Assembly: GCA_902798605.1 (NCBI GenBank)
Contig: CADBXH010000075.1
Coordinates: 1-9,220 of the forward strand
Direction: 5' to 3'
Origin: an uncultured Ruminococcus sp.
Lineage (GTDB): Bacteria; Bacillota_A; Clostridia; Oscillospirales; Acutalibacteraceae
Length of the DNA stretch: 9,220 bases
The first letter of the stretch is position 1. The number at the start of each line of letters is the position of its first letter. The position numbers and the translations under genes were made by a program. Positions 1 through 6,926 of the stretch are shown here, piece by piece. Under the pieces are notes generated by a model. It searched no databases. It saw nothing but the letters and a program-made list of their open reading frames with translations, and was not told the DNA's origin.

Positions 1-1
1 T

Positions 2-361
2 ACTGCTATTATTGAAGAATTAAAAGGCCTCACAGTTCTTGAGCTTTCAGAGCTCGTACACGCTGTAGAGGATGAGTTTGGTGTATCAGCTGCCGCTGCT
101 GTAGCTGTTGCAGGCCCTGCAGAGGGCGGCGCTGCCGCTGCTGCTGAGCAGACAGAGTTTGACGTTATCCTTAAGAGCGCAGGCTCAAGCAAGATCGGCG
201 TTATCAAGGCTGTTCGTGAGATCACAGGTCTCGGCCTTAAGGAAGCTAAGGCTCTCGTAGACGGCGCTCCCAAGCCCGTTAAGGAGCAGGTATCTAAGGA
301 AGACGCTGAGTCTATGAAGGAGAAGCTCGAGGCTGCAGGCGCAGAGGTAGAGCTCAAGTAA
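2..361 (+). CDS. rplL: 50S ribosomal protein L7/L12, 5' end cut off by the window
   Basis: This is the stalk protein of the large ribosomal subunit, which recruits and stimulates translational GTPases such as EF-Tu and EF-G. Reading from base 2 gives 119 residues to a TAA at 359-361. The family is about 120-125 residues long, so only the first few codons are missing. The N-terminal dimerisation segment ([18 protein letters not shown]) is followed by an Ala/Gly-rich hinge at about residues 32-55. The globular C-terminal domain then carries [16 protein letters not shown] and [10 protein letters not shown], the classic L7/L12 signature. Codon use is biased to GCT, AAG and CTC, as expected for a very highly expressed gene. 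The gene ends in a terminator at 416-450 and is followed by a convergent gene, so the rplL-rpoB adjacency common in bacteria is not seen here. The identification is secure; only the start is unseen. Confidence 0.97.
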   Translation, partial: TAIIEELKGLTVLELSELVHAVEDEFGVSAAAAVAVAGPAEGGAAAAAEQTEFDVILKSAGSSKIGVIKAVREITGLGLKEAKALVDGAPKPVKEQVSKEDAESMKEKLEAAGAEVELK

Positions 362-415
362 TCACCGATTCATTCGGAGATCACTATAGTAAATTTAATT
401 GCTTGCATAAAAATG

Positions 416-450
416 CGGAGCTGTTCGATTATGAGCAGCTCTGTTTTTTT
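416..450 (+). terminator. Rho-independent terminator of rplL
   Basis: A GAGCTG/CAGCTC stem (418-423 with 436-441) is extended by one G-U and one C-G pair and has a 12-nt loop. A run of seven T follows at 444-450. It lies 55 bases after the rplL stop on the same strand, which is the standard layout of an intrinsic terminator. Confidence 0.85.
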
Positions 451-452
451 GC

Positions 453-492
453 AAAAAAAGCCGGCCCAAAACTCGTTTGAGTTTTGAGCCGG
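453..492 (-). terminator. Terminator of the DUF4282-like gene; long hairpin, possibly bidirectional
   Basis: Bases 461-474 pair with 479-492 over 14 positions with one C/A mismatch, around a 4-nt loop (GTTT). On the minus strand the stem is followed by seven T (453-459). It starts 15 bases after the minus-strand stop codon at 507. A closely related hairpin lies at 1327-1362 in the opposite orientation, so the sequence is repeated as well as a terminator. Confidence 0.85.
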
Positions 493-506
493 TTTACTTG
501 CATTTG

Positions 507-1151
507 TTATTGCTGGGTATTATTAGGTGTGTTGGTATTATCGAACTGCGGCGGCTGCTGCGCTGTGTACTGCTGCGGCTGCTGTGCTGTGTACTGCTGT
601 GGCTGCTGCGCTGTGTACTGCTGCGGCTGCTGCGCTGTGTACTGCTGCGGCTGCGGAACTGTGTACTGCTGCTGGGGCAGAGTGGCGGCTGCCTGTTCTT
701 CTTTTTCTGCCCGGTCAGCTACGGATCCATCCTGCGCAACAAGCTTGTTGTTGATATCGATCGCGTTCTTGACCAAGAGGATTATGAGCATAAGGAACTC
801 ATAGAATATACGGACAATGACCGGACCGAGGAACATTAACAGAGCGCCGTAACCGGCAAATGACTGAAAACTGGAATGCGAATGAGATGAATATGATGAA
901 TAGCTATAGCTCTCATATCCGCTGAACAGCATGAAGAAGCCGACAGCGATGCAGCTTAATGTGGCGTTGATGTAAAGAAACTTGAGAATTTTCTCGAGCC
1001 ACAGACTTTTGAAATTGAAAAAGTCATGCAGCCATTTGAAAAACTTGTTTAGGGTCGGGCGTTTTTTGTCGGGAACGATCATGATGAAAGCAGCGATCGT
1101 GCCTCCCAACGCGATAATACCACCTATAATATAAGCGACGTATATTGGCAT
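507..1151 (-). CDS. DUF4282-like three-helix membrane protein with a PQQYTAQQ repeat tail
   Basis: The function is unknown. From ATG 1151 the protein has 214 residues. Hydrophobic helices lie at about 3-26 (VAYIIGGIIALGG), 55-78 (ILKFLYINATL) and 102-127 (GALLMFLGPVIVRIFYEFLM). The core FNFKSL, KILKFLY and LGPVIVRIFYE resembles, from memory, the DUF4282 family of small bacterial membrane proteins. The loop at about 79-97 is Tyr/Ser/His-rich. Lys/Arg after helix 1 and Lys near the end of helix 3 suggest that the C-terminal tail is cytoplasmic. That tail (about 158-201) has imperfect PQQYTAQQ octads encoded by a 24-bp DNA repeat. The start at 1151 is chosen over the in-frame ATG at 1184 because AAGGAGG lies 9 nt upstream of it and the promoter would put transcription just 3' of 1184. 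The gene is monocistronic, with its own promoter and terminator. The protein call is good; the family name is moderate. Confidence 0.8.
   Translation of the reverse strand: MPIYVAYIIGGIIALGGTIAAFIMIVPDKKRPTLNKFFKWLHDFFNFKSLWLEKILKFLYINATLSCIAVGFFMLFSGYESYSYSSYSSHSHSSFQSFAGYGALLMFLGPVIVRIFYEFLMLIILLVKNAIDINNKLVAQDGSVADRAEKEEQAAATLPQQQYTVPQPQQYTAQQPQQYTAQQPQQYTAQQPQQYTAQQPPQFDNTNTPNNTQQ
553..672. repeat. 24-bp tandem repeat, five units, inside the DUF4282-like gene
   Basis: Five consecutive 24-bp units begin at 553, 577, 601, 625 and 649, each with GTGTAC at the same offset (565, 589, 613, 637, 661). Units 1, 3 and 4 look identical, unit 2 differs at two positions, and unit 5 is diverged (GGAACT in place of TGCGCT). 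The unit is eight codons long, so copy-number change would keep the reading frame. It encodes the PQQYTAQQ octads on the minus strand. Confidence 0.9.
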
Positions 1152-1160
1152 TTGTTCATT

Positions 1161-1167
1161 CCTCCTT
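1161..1167 (-). promoter_or_regulatory. Ribosome binding site AAGGAGG that fixes the start at 1151
   Basis: The minus strand reads AAGGAGG, then 9 nt, then ATG at 1151. The longer in-frame ATG at 1184 has no comparable site and lies at or upstream of the predicted transcription start. Confidence 0.85.
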
Positions 1168-1188
1168 GAGTATTTTATTGCCACTTTT

Positions 1189-1217
1189 ATTTAACCATAG
1201 TTTTATTGATAAGTCAA
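1189..1217 (-). promoter_or_regulatory. Sigma-A-like promoter of the DUF4282-like gene
   Basis: On the minus strand, TTGACT (1212-1217) is followed by exactly 17 nt and TTAAAT (1189-1194). The -35 is near consensus and the -10 is weaker. Transcription would start near 1181, giving a leader of about 30 nt before ATG 1151. Confidence 0.65.
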
Positions 1218-1234
1218 GATTTTTGGTGAAATAA

Positions 1235-1246
1235 TACAAAATTGTA
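1235..1246. promoter_or_regulatory. Palindrome TACAA-AA-TTGTA upstream of the DUF4282-like promoter
   Basis: A 12-bp inverted repeat is centred about 26 bp upstream of the -35 centre of the 1189-1217 promoter. The same 12-mer, read on the other strand, is the core of the 18-bp palindrome at 9176-9193. AT-rich sequence makes chance possible, so a regulatory role is only a suggestion. Confidence 0.3.
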
Positions 1247-1326
1247 ATTGAGTGAAATGAATATGTCACTGTATTGCCCGTTAATTGCATCGTATCAACG
1301 TCGGGAGGATTTTTGACTGAAAGAGA

Positions 1327-1362
1327 AGCCGGCTCAAAACTAAAGCGAGTTTTGAACCGGCT
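1327..1362 (-). terminator. Long hairpin after the SDR gene, probable terminator and repeat copy
   Basis: Bases 1327-1341 pair with 1348-1362 over 15 positions with one mismatch (1333/1356), around a 6-nt loop. It lies 31 bases after the SDR stop on the minus strand. The following minus-strand tract is only pyrimidine-rich (CTTCTCTTTC). On the plus strand the hairpin is followed by ATTTTT. Its stem nearly matches that at 461-492, inverted, so a repeat family used as terminators is likely. Confidence 0.6.
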
Positions 1363-1392
1363 CCAAATTTTTATAACCAAAATAAAAATTTA

Positions 1393-2130
1393 TTAAATTA
1401 TGAATCCGCCGTTTACGCCTAAGACCTGCCCCGTGATGAACTTCGCTTTGTCGGAGCAGAGAAAAACCGCCGCGTCGGCTATGTCCTTTGGGGTGCCAAG
1501 CGTGTTGAGCGGGGTTTCTTCTTTTAAATCGCGAATCGTCTGATCGTCAAATTCCTTCATCATATCAGTCATCACAACGCCCGGGGCGATGCAATTGACG
1601 CGGATGTTCGACAATCCCAATTCCTTGGCGAGCGCCTTTGTAAGCCCGATAACTCCTGCCTTTGCGGCGCTGTAATGGCTTTCGCAGGACGCGCCGACCT
1701 GACCCCACATCGAGCTGATGTTGAGGATAACTCCCTTGTGGTTTGGCAGCATAAATCTGTTCAGCGCCTCCTGAGTGCAGTTAAAAACTCCGTCAAGGTC
1801 GGTGCCGAGCATAGCTCTCCAGTCGTCCCGAGTCAGCTCTGTGAACAGCTTTTGCTGGGCTATACCCGCGTTGTTGATGAGGATATCAATGCCGCCGAAC
1901 TCGGAGTCGATCTCGTCAAACATAGCGTTGACCGACTCCCTGACTGCGACATCAGCCTGAACGGCGATCGCATTCACTCCATAAGAGTCGCGCAGAACGC
2001 TGACAAGGTTTTCTGCCTTTTTGCGGTTTTTGTTGTAATGAACGGCAATATTCCTGCCGGTCTGAGCAAAGGCGACGCACAATGCGGTACCGATACCGCC
2101 CGACGCGCCCGTAATCAATACGTTTTCCAT
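1393..2130 (-). CDS. Short-chain dehydrogenase/reductase, FabG-like (possibly YmfI-type EF-P 5-aminopentanone reductase)
   Basis: This is a cytoplasmic NAD(P)H-dependent carbonyl reductase of the classical SDR family, with 245 residues (the family is about 245-250). The Rossmann motif TGASGGIG is at 7-14, NNAG at 86-89, catalytic Ser at 140 (NISS), Tyr153 and Lys157 (YSAAK), then PG at 183-184 and a GQVLGVNGG C-terminus. The usual tetrad Asn (TNL in FabG) is replaced by Asp111 (TDLDGVF), a substitution I believe is tolerated in many homologues. The segment SMWGQVGASCE resembles, from memory, YmfI-like reductases that modify elongation factor P in Bacillus; ordinary 3-oxoacyl-ACP reductase is the alternative. 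The ATG at 2130 is chosen over the in-frame ATG at 2163 because AGGA lies 8 nt upstream and the longer start lies inside a hairpin. No clear promoter is visible, so read-through from glnS is possible. Confidence 0.88.
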   Translation of the reverse strand: MENVLITGASGGIGTALCVAFAQTGRNIAVHYNKNRKKAENLVSVLRDSYGVNAIAVQADVAVRESVNAMFDEIDSEFGGIDILINNAGIAQQKLFTELTRDDWRAMLGTDLDGVFNCTQEALNRFMLPNHKGVILNISSMWGQVGASCESHYSAAKAGVIGLTKALAKELGLSNIRVNCIAPGVVMTDMMKEFDDQTIRDLKEETPLNTLGTPKDIADAAVFLCSDKAKFITGQVLGVNGGFII

Positions 2131-2138
2131 AATAATCA

Positions 2139-2142
2139 TCCT
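2139..2142 (-). promoter_or_regulatory. Ribosome binding site AGGA for the SDR start at 2130
   Basis: The minus strand reads TAGGA, then 8 nt, then ATG at 2130. It is a short but well-spaced site. It overlaps the in-frame ATG at 2139-2141, which is too close to be used with the same site. Confidence 0.55.
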
Positions 2143-2150
2143 ATTTAAAG

Positions 2151-2230
2151 CCTCCCCCGTCACTTGTTACGGGGGAGGTGTCATTTCACTTGTGAAATGA
2201 CAGAGGGGGCGGCGTTTCCGCTAACGCCCC
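2151..2230. repeat. Cluster of three adjacent hairpins between glnS and the SDR gene
   Basis: Hairpin A pairs 2151-2160 with 2169-2178 (10 bp, C/G-rich, loop CACTTGTT). Hairpin B is an uninterrupted 24-bp palindrome at 2179-2202, with arms TGTCATTTCAC/GTGAAATGACA around TT. Hairpin C pairs GGCGTT (2211-2216) with AACGCC (2223-2228). They follow each other with 0-8 nt between. The style resembles dispersed intergenic repeats of gut Clostridia that I recall, but no second full copy is in this window. Hairpin A ends 8 nt upstream of the SDR ribosome site, so it could affect SDR expression. Confidence 0.75.
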
Positions 2231-2295
2231 GTTTTCTTGAACGTTAAATGTGCTGACGGAGAGGTAGCCCGCCAAAATCTAACGTTTGTATAATC

Positions 2296-2317
2296 GGGCG
2301 GACACACGGGTCCGCCC
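2296..2317 (-). terminator. GC-rich hairpin downstream of glnS, possible terminator
   Basis: GGGCGGAC (2296-2303) pairs perfectly with GTCCGCCC (2310-2317) around ACACGG, 22 bases after the glnS stop on the minus strand. The minus-strand sequence after it (GATTATAC) has no T-run, so intrinsic termination is uncertain. It may instead be another dispersed repeat. Confidence 0.45.
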
Positions 2318-2339
2318 CTACGGTTGTTTTATAAGGTTT

Positions 2340-4025
<1,686 letters not shown>

Positions 4026-4050
4026 ATCATTTACCTTCTTTTGTTGTTTA

Positions 4051-5511
4051 TCATTGCGCGTTCAGCTTTTCCAGTCCTATTTCCAATCTTCTCATTGTTT
4101 CTTCTCTGCCCAAGATGTCCAAGATCTCTATCGCGCCGCCGGGAGTGACGGTCTTGCCTGCGGCCGCTATGCGGACAGGCCACATAACCGTGCCGTTTTT
4201 GAGCTCCTTTTCCTTTGCCATATTTATCAGGCAGTCGTGGATGGGCTCCGATTCCCAGTCGGGGAGAGCCTTTAACCTCTCGTACGCCTCGCGCAGTACA
4301 ACGGGCGCGTTCTCAAGGTTCGTCTTGCTCTTTTTATTTATGAACAGCTCTTTGCCGTACTCGGGGAGTTGGGCGAAGAAGTCGAGCATTTCGGGTATCT
4401 TGGTGAGCTGAGTCACGCGCTTTTGCAAAATATCCGCGAACTTTTCATAGGGTATATCGGCGTCGCCGAAGACCTCTTTGTAATATGGCATAGCCGCCTC
4501 TGTGAATTCCTCAGCCGTCATCGCCTTGATATACTCGCCGTTGAACCAGCTCAATTTATCGTAGTCAAAAACAGCGGGGGATTTGCTGATACCGTCTATC
4601 GAGAATACCTGTTCAAGCTCGCTGAGAGTGAAAATCTCCTGATTATCCTTCGGACACCAGCCGAGCAGAGCGATATAGTTGATGATCGCCTGCGGCAGAT
4701 ATCCGTCATCGATAAGGTCGTAAAAGCCCGTTGCGCCGTGGCGTTTTGAAAGCTTTGACACATTGCCGTCCTCATCCTTGCCCATAATAAGCGGTAGGTG
4801 GATGTAGGTCGGTATCTCCCAGCCGAAAGCCTCGTAAAGCAGGTTGTACTTAGGTGTGGAGCTCAGATATTCCGAGCCTCTTACAACGTGGGTGATACCC
4901 ATCGTGTGGTCGTCGATGACGTTCGCGAAGTTGTAGGTGGGGTAGCCGTCGGTCTTGATCAAAATCTGATCCTGCAATTCTGTATTGTCAACAGTGATCT
5001 CGCCGAACACCGCGTCGTTAAAGGTCGTGCTGCCGTCTATCGGCATCTTCTGGCGGATAACGTAGGGCACGCCCTCGGCTAAAAGTCTGTCGATCTCCTC
5101 TTGGGGAAGGTCGCGGCAGTGGCGGTCATATCCGCCGCCGATGTTCTCGTTCTGGATTTTTTCGAGCCTTTCCTTTGAGCAGAAGCAGCGGTATGCCTTG
5201 CCTTCCTTTATCAGTTGCTCGGCGTAGGGAAGGTACATATCCTTGCGCTCGCTCTGAACATAGGGACCGAAATCGCCGCCTACATCGGGACCCTCATCGT
5301 GTTGTAGTCCCGCTAATTTAAGCGTATCGTATATAAAGTCGACCGCGCCCTCAACAAGGCGTTCGCGGTCGGTATCCTCAATGCGCAAAATGAACTTTCC
5401 GCCCTGCGACTTAGCCACAAGGTACTCATATAAAGCCGTTCTGAGGTTGCCGACGTGCATAAAGCCCGTGGGGCTCGGAGCGTATCGTGTTCTGACGGTT
5501 TTCTCTGCCAT
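4051..5511 (-). CDS. gltX: Glutamyl-tRNA synthetase
   Basis: This cytoplasmic class I synthetase joins glutamate to tRNA-Glu. The 486 residues match the usual bacterial length. The HIGH-equivalent is PSPTGFMHVGN at 12-22 and the KMSKS-equivalent is KLSKR at 253-257. RIEDTDRER (43-51) is the family signature. Cys109, Cys111 and Cys132 (RCFCS ... HCRDL) suggest the bacterial zinc-binding insert. TYNFANVIDDH (192-202) and VVRGSEYLSSTPK (209-221) complete the catalytic core, and the C-terminal third is the helical anticodon-binding part. ATG 5511 is chosen over the in-frame ATG at 5559 because it begins the conserved block and has AAGG 8 nt upstream, while 5559 lies upstream of the predicted transcription start. 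It is first in an operon with glnS. With glnS present this enzyme may be the discriminating type, charging only tRNA-Glu. No T-box leader precedes it. Confidence 0.97.
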   Translation of the reverse strand: MAEKTVRTRYAPSPTGFMHVGNLRTALYEYLVAKSQGGKFILRIEDTDRERLVEGAVDFIYDTLKLAGLQHDEGPDVGGDFGPYVQSERKDMYLPYAEQLIKEGKAYRCFCSKERLEKIQNENIGGGYDRHCRDLPQEEIDRLLAEGVPYVIRQKMPIDGSTTFNDAVFGEITVDNTELQDQILIKTDGYPTYNFANVIDDHTMGITHVVRGSEYLSSTPKYNLLYEAFGWEIPTYIHLPLIMGKDEDGNVSKLSKRHGATGFYDLIDDGYLPQAIINYIALLGWCPKDNQEIFTLSELEQVFSIDGISKSPAVFDYDKLSWFNGEYIKAMTAEEFTEAAMPYYKEVFGDADIPYEKFADILQKRVTQLTKIPEMLDFFAQLPEYGKELFINKKSKTNLENAPVVLREAYERLKALPDWESEPIHDCLINMAKEKELKNGTVMWPVRIAAAGKTVTPGGAIEILDILGREETMRRLEIGLEKLNAQ

Positions 5512-5516
5512 AAAAT

Positions 5517-5523
5517 CACCCTT
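5517..5523 (-). promoter_or_regulatory. Ribosome binding site of gltX, fixing the start at 5511
   Basis: The minus strand reads AAGGGTG, with the AAGG core 8 nt before ATG 5511. The predicted transcript starts near 5543, so the longer start at 5559 cannot be on this message. Confidence 0.7.
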
Positions 5524-5537
5524 TAAAATAAAAAATA

Positions 5538-5556
5538 CTATACCAAATAAGTATAG
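5538..5556. promoter_or_regulatory. Inverted repeat CTATAC-N7-GTATAG over the gltX -10 and start site
   Basis: Perfect 6-bp arms lie at 5538-5543 and 5551-5556. The right arm covers five of six bases of the -10 box and the left arm covers the expected transcription start. That is a typical place for a repressor operator, but part of the match follows from the -10 sequence itself, so this is tentative. Confidence 0.35.
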
Positions 5557-5578
5557 CATATTTGTCGGGATATTTCAA
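5550..5578 (-). promoter_or_regulatory. Sigma-A-like promoter of the gltX-glnS operon
   Basis: On the minus strand TTGAAA (5573-5578), 17 nt, then TATACT (5550-5555), each one or two bases from consensus. Transcription should begin near 5543, leaving a leader of about 30 nt, too short for a riboswitch or T-box. The -35 lies only 17 bp from the CCGCGG hairpin that ends the fba unit. Confidence 0.8.
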
Positions 5579-5595
5579 TGCTTTTAAAATGAGAA

Positions 5596-5623
5596 ACCGC
5601 GGACGGTTTTACCCATCCGCGGT
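5596..5623 (-). terminator. CCGCGG-stem hairpin ending the fba unit (copy 1)
   Basis: ACCGCGGA (5596-5603) pairs with TCCGCGGT (5616-5623), plus two G-C pairs inside after one mismatch. The minus-strand tract after it is T-rich but broken (TTTCTCATTTT). On the plus strand it is followed by ATTATTTTT. It matches the hairpin at 8834-8860 in inverted orientation. It separates the fba 3' array from the gltX promoter. Confidence 0.65.
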
Positions 5624-5633
5624 CATTATTTTT

Positions 5634-5803
5634 GTGAAATTGCCGCTTTGCGGCAGTGAAATTATTTCCTTTGGAAATAGTGAAATTTTTCGGTTGCCCG
5701 AAAAGTGAAATTAAATTCGCTTAAAACTTGCGGAGCAAATTTCACTCCGGCAGGAATTTCACTTGGCAACGCCAAATTTCACTCGCGTAAGCGAATTTAG
5801 CTC
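5634..5803. repeat. Array of short hairpins joined by GTGAAATT/AATTTCAC connectors, 3' of fba
   Basis: In plus-strand order there are four GTGAAATT connectors (5634, 5656, 5680, 5705), then three AATTTCACT (5738, 5755, 5775) and a variant AATTTAGCTC (5794-5803) touching the fba stop codon. Between them lie small hairpins: TGCCGC-TTT-GCGGCA (5641-5655), ATTTCC-TTT-GGAAAT (5664-5678), TTTCGG-N4-CCGAAA (5688-5703), TTGC-GGA-GCAA (5728-5738), TTGGC-AAC-GCCAA (5763-5775) and TCGC-GTAA-GCGA (5783-5794). Connector orientation flips near 5713-5737, so the two halves could also pair into one long branched structure. It would be transcribed as the fba 3' UTR. The sequence is plainly seen; function is unknown. 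Confidence 0.85.
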
Positions 5804-6670
5804 TTAAGCCTTGCCTACCGAGCCGAAGAGCTCCATCTTCTCTTTAACGGTGTCCTTGATCGCCTGAGCGCCGGGAGCGAGGAGCTTACGGGGATCGAAG
5901 CCCTTGCCCTGCAGATCCTTGCCTGCCTCGATGTACTCTCTTGTAGCCGCTGCAAAAGCGAGCTGGCACTCGGTGTTAACGTTGATTTTTGAAACGCCGA
6001 GAGTGATTGCCTTCTTGATCATATCCTCGGGGATACCTGTGCCGCCGTGGAGAACGAGGGGCATATCGCCTGTGAGCTGCTGGATAGCGTCGAGGGTCTC
6101 AAAGCTGAGTCCTGCCCAGTTGTCGGGATATTTGCCGTGGATGTTGCCGATACCTGCCGCGAGCATTGTAACGCCGAGGTCTGCTACCATCTTACATTCC
6201 TGCGGATCGGCACATTCGCCCGCGCCGATAACGCCGTCTTCCTCGCCGCCGATAGAACCAACCTCAGCCTCGATAGAAAGATTAAGGTCGTTACAGATAC
6301 CAACGAGCTCCTTTGTCTTTTCAACATTTTCCTCGATGGGATAATGTGAGCCGTCAAACATAATTGAGCTGAAGCCTGCCTCGATACAAGCCTTTGCGCC
6401 CTCATATGAGCCGTGATCGAGGTGGAGAGCAACGGGAACGGTGATACCGAGCTCGTCGAGCATTCCGTTGACCATACCGACTACGGTCTTGTAGCCGCAC
6501 ATATACTTGCCCGCGCCCTCCGATACACCGAGGATAACGGGAGAGTTGAGCTCCTGCGCTGTGAGAAGGATCGATTTTGTCCACTCAAGGTTGTTGATGT
6601 TGAACTGGCCTACTGCGTAGTGGCCTGCTTTTGCTTTTGTAAGCATTTCTTTTGCGTTTACTAAAGGCAT
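5804..6670 (-). CDS. fba: Class II (zinc-dependent) fructose-1,6-bisphosphate aldolase
   Basis: This cytoplasmic glycolytic/gluconeogenic enzyme interconverts fructose 1,6-bisphosphate with dihydroxyacetone phosphate and glyceraldehyde 3-phosphate. The 288 residues fit the shorter class II type (about 280-290). Catalytic Asp85 and zinc ligand His86 lie in LHLDHG (82-87). Glu136 is in EAEVGSIGG, His178 in GNIHGKYP and His208 in LHGGTG. The phosphate-binding loop GGTGIP (209-214) and KINVNT (228-233) are present. ATG 6670 is chosen over ATG 6676 because AAGGA lies 8 nt before it but almost abuts 6676. It is monocistronic, divergent from htrA across 256 bp, and its stop codon is followed at once by the hairpin array. 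A tagatose-bisphosphate aldolase is the only real alternative; strong glycolytic-type codon bias and the single copy favour fba. Confidence 0.95.
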   Translation of the reverse strand: MPLVNAKEMLTKAKAGHYAVGQFNINNLEWTKSILLTAQELNSPVILGVSEGAGKYMCGYKTVVGMVNGMLDELGITVPVALHLDHGSYEGAKACIEAGFSSIMFDGSHYPIEENVEKTKELVGICNDLNLSIEAEVGSIGGEEDGVIGAGECADPQECKMVADLGVTMLAAGIGNIHGKYPDNWAGLSFETLDAIQQLTGDMPLVLHGGTGIPEDMIKKAITLGVSKINVNTECQLAFAAATREYIEAGKDLQGKGFDPRKLLAPGAQAIKDTVKEKMELFGSVGKA

Positions 6671-6678
6671 AATCATCT

Positions 6679-6683
6679 TCCTT
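6679..6683 (-). promoter_or_regulatory. Ribosome binding site AAGGA of fba, fixing the start at 6670
   Basis: AAGGA is 8 nt upstream of ATG 6670 and only 2 nt upstream of the alternative ATG at 6676, so the shorter protein starting MPLVNAKEML is preferred. Confidence 0.75.
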
Positions 6684-6702
6684 TTTTACAGAATTTCGGA
6701 GA

Positions 6703-6716
6703 GGGAACGTCTTCCC
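6703..6716 (-). other. Small hairpin in the fba leader
   Basis: GGGAA (6703-6707) pairs with TTCCC (6712-6716) around CGTC, within the predicted fba leader of about 55 nt. It has no T-run and no known riboswitch resemblance. It may stabilise the 5' end of the message or be chance. Confidence 0.3.
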
Positions 6717-6732
6717 GCACCGAGTTACAATA

Positions 6733-6741
6733 ATTATAACA
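6733..6741 (-). promoter_or_regulatory. Extended -10 promoter of fba
   Basis: On the minus strand TGT-TATAAT (6733-6741) has a perfect -10 hexamer with the extended TGn motif. No good -35 lies 16-18 nt upstream, which is acceptable for extended -10 promoters. Transcription would start near 6725. A second TATAAT lies about 20 nt further upstream on the same strand, also without a -35. Confidence 0.55.
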
Positions 6742-6855
6742 TATATTTTACGGATTATAAAGCGATTTGCGGAAAAAACTCGGAAAAAAACAACGAAAAA
6801 ATATGATTAAACCGATATTTTTATAAAATTTTCAGTTTATTGTCACATAGGTTGG

Positions 6856-6884
6856 TTGCTTTTACCGCTTTTAAATAGTATAAT
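6856..6884 (+). promoter_or_regulatory. Sigma-A-like promoter of htrA
   Basis: TTGCTT (6856-6861), 17 nt, then a perfect TATAAT (6879-6884). The start would be near 6891, giving a leader of about 36 nt before ATG 6927. No obvious operator for an envelope-stress regulator is seen, though the 80 bp upstream are very A/T-rich. Confidence 0.7.
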
Positions 6885-6926
6885 GTTATTTGTAAATCAA
6901 TAAGAAAACTTTTTCAAGGTGATATT

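Noticed and set aside
477..839. Cys/Leu-rich plus-strand frames over the tandem repeat
   Set aside because: They are antisense translations of the 24-bp repeat encoding PQQYTAQQ, and they start within a terminator.
453..1362. Insertion sequence or transposon around the DUF4282-like gene
   Set aside because: No transposase is encoded, and I saw no target-site duplication beside the inverted hairpins. Terminator repeats explain them more simply.
1156..1380. 74-residue minus-strand open frame between the SDR and DUF4282-like genes
   Set aside because: It covers the terminator hairpin at 1327-1362 and the promoter at 1189-1217, and has no ribosome site. It is non-coding sequence.
5512..5549. 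T-box or other aminoacylation riboswitch before gltX
   Set aside because: The predicted leader is about 30 nt, far too short, and there is no T-box motif or terminator before the start codon.
5634..5803. CRISPR array
   Set aside because: Connectors are only 8-10 nt, the intervening segments are 8-16 nt palindromes of varied length, the connector orientation flips, and no cas gene is nearby.
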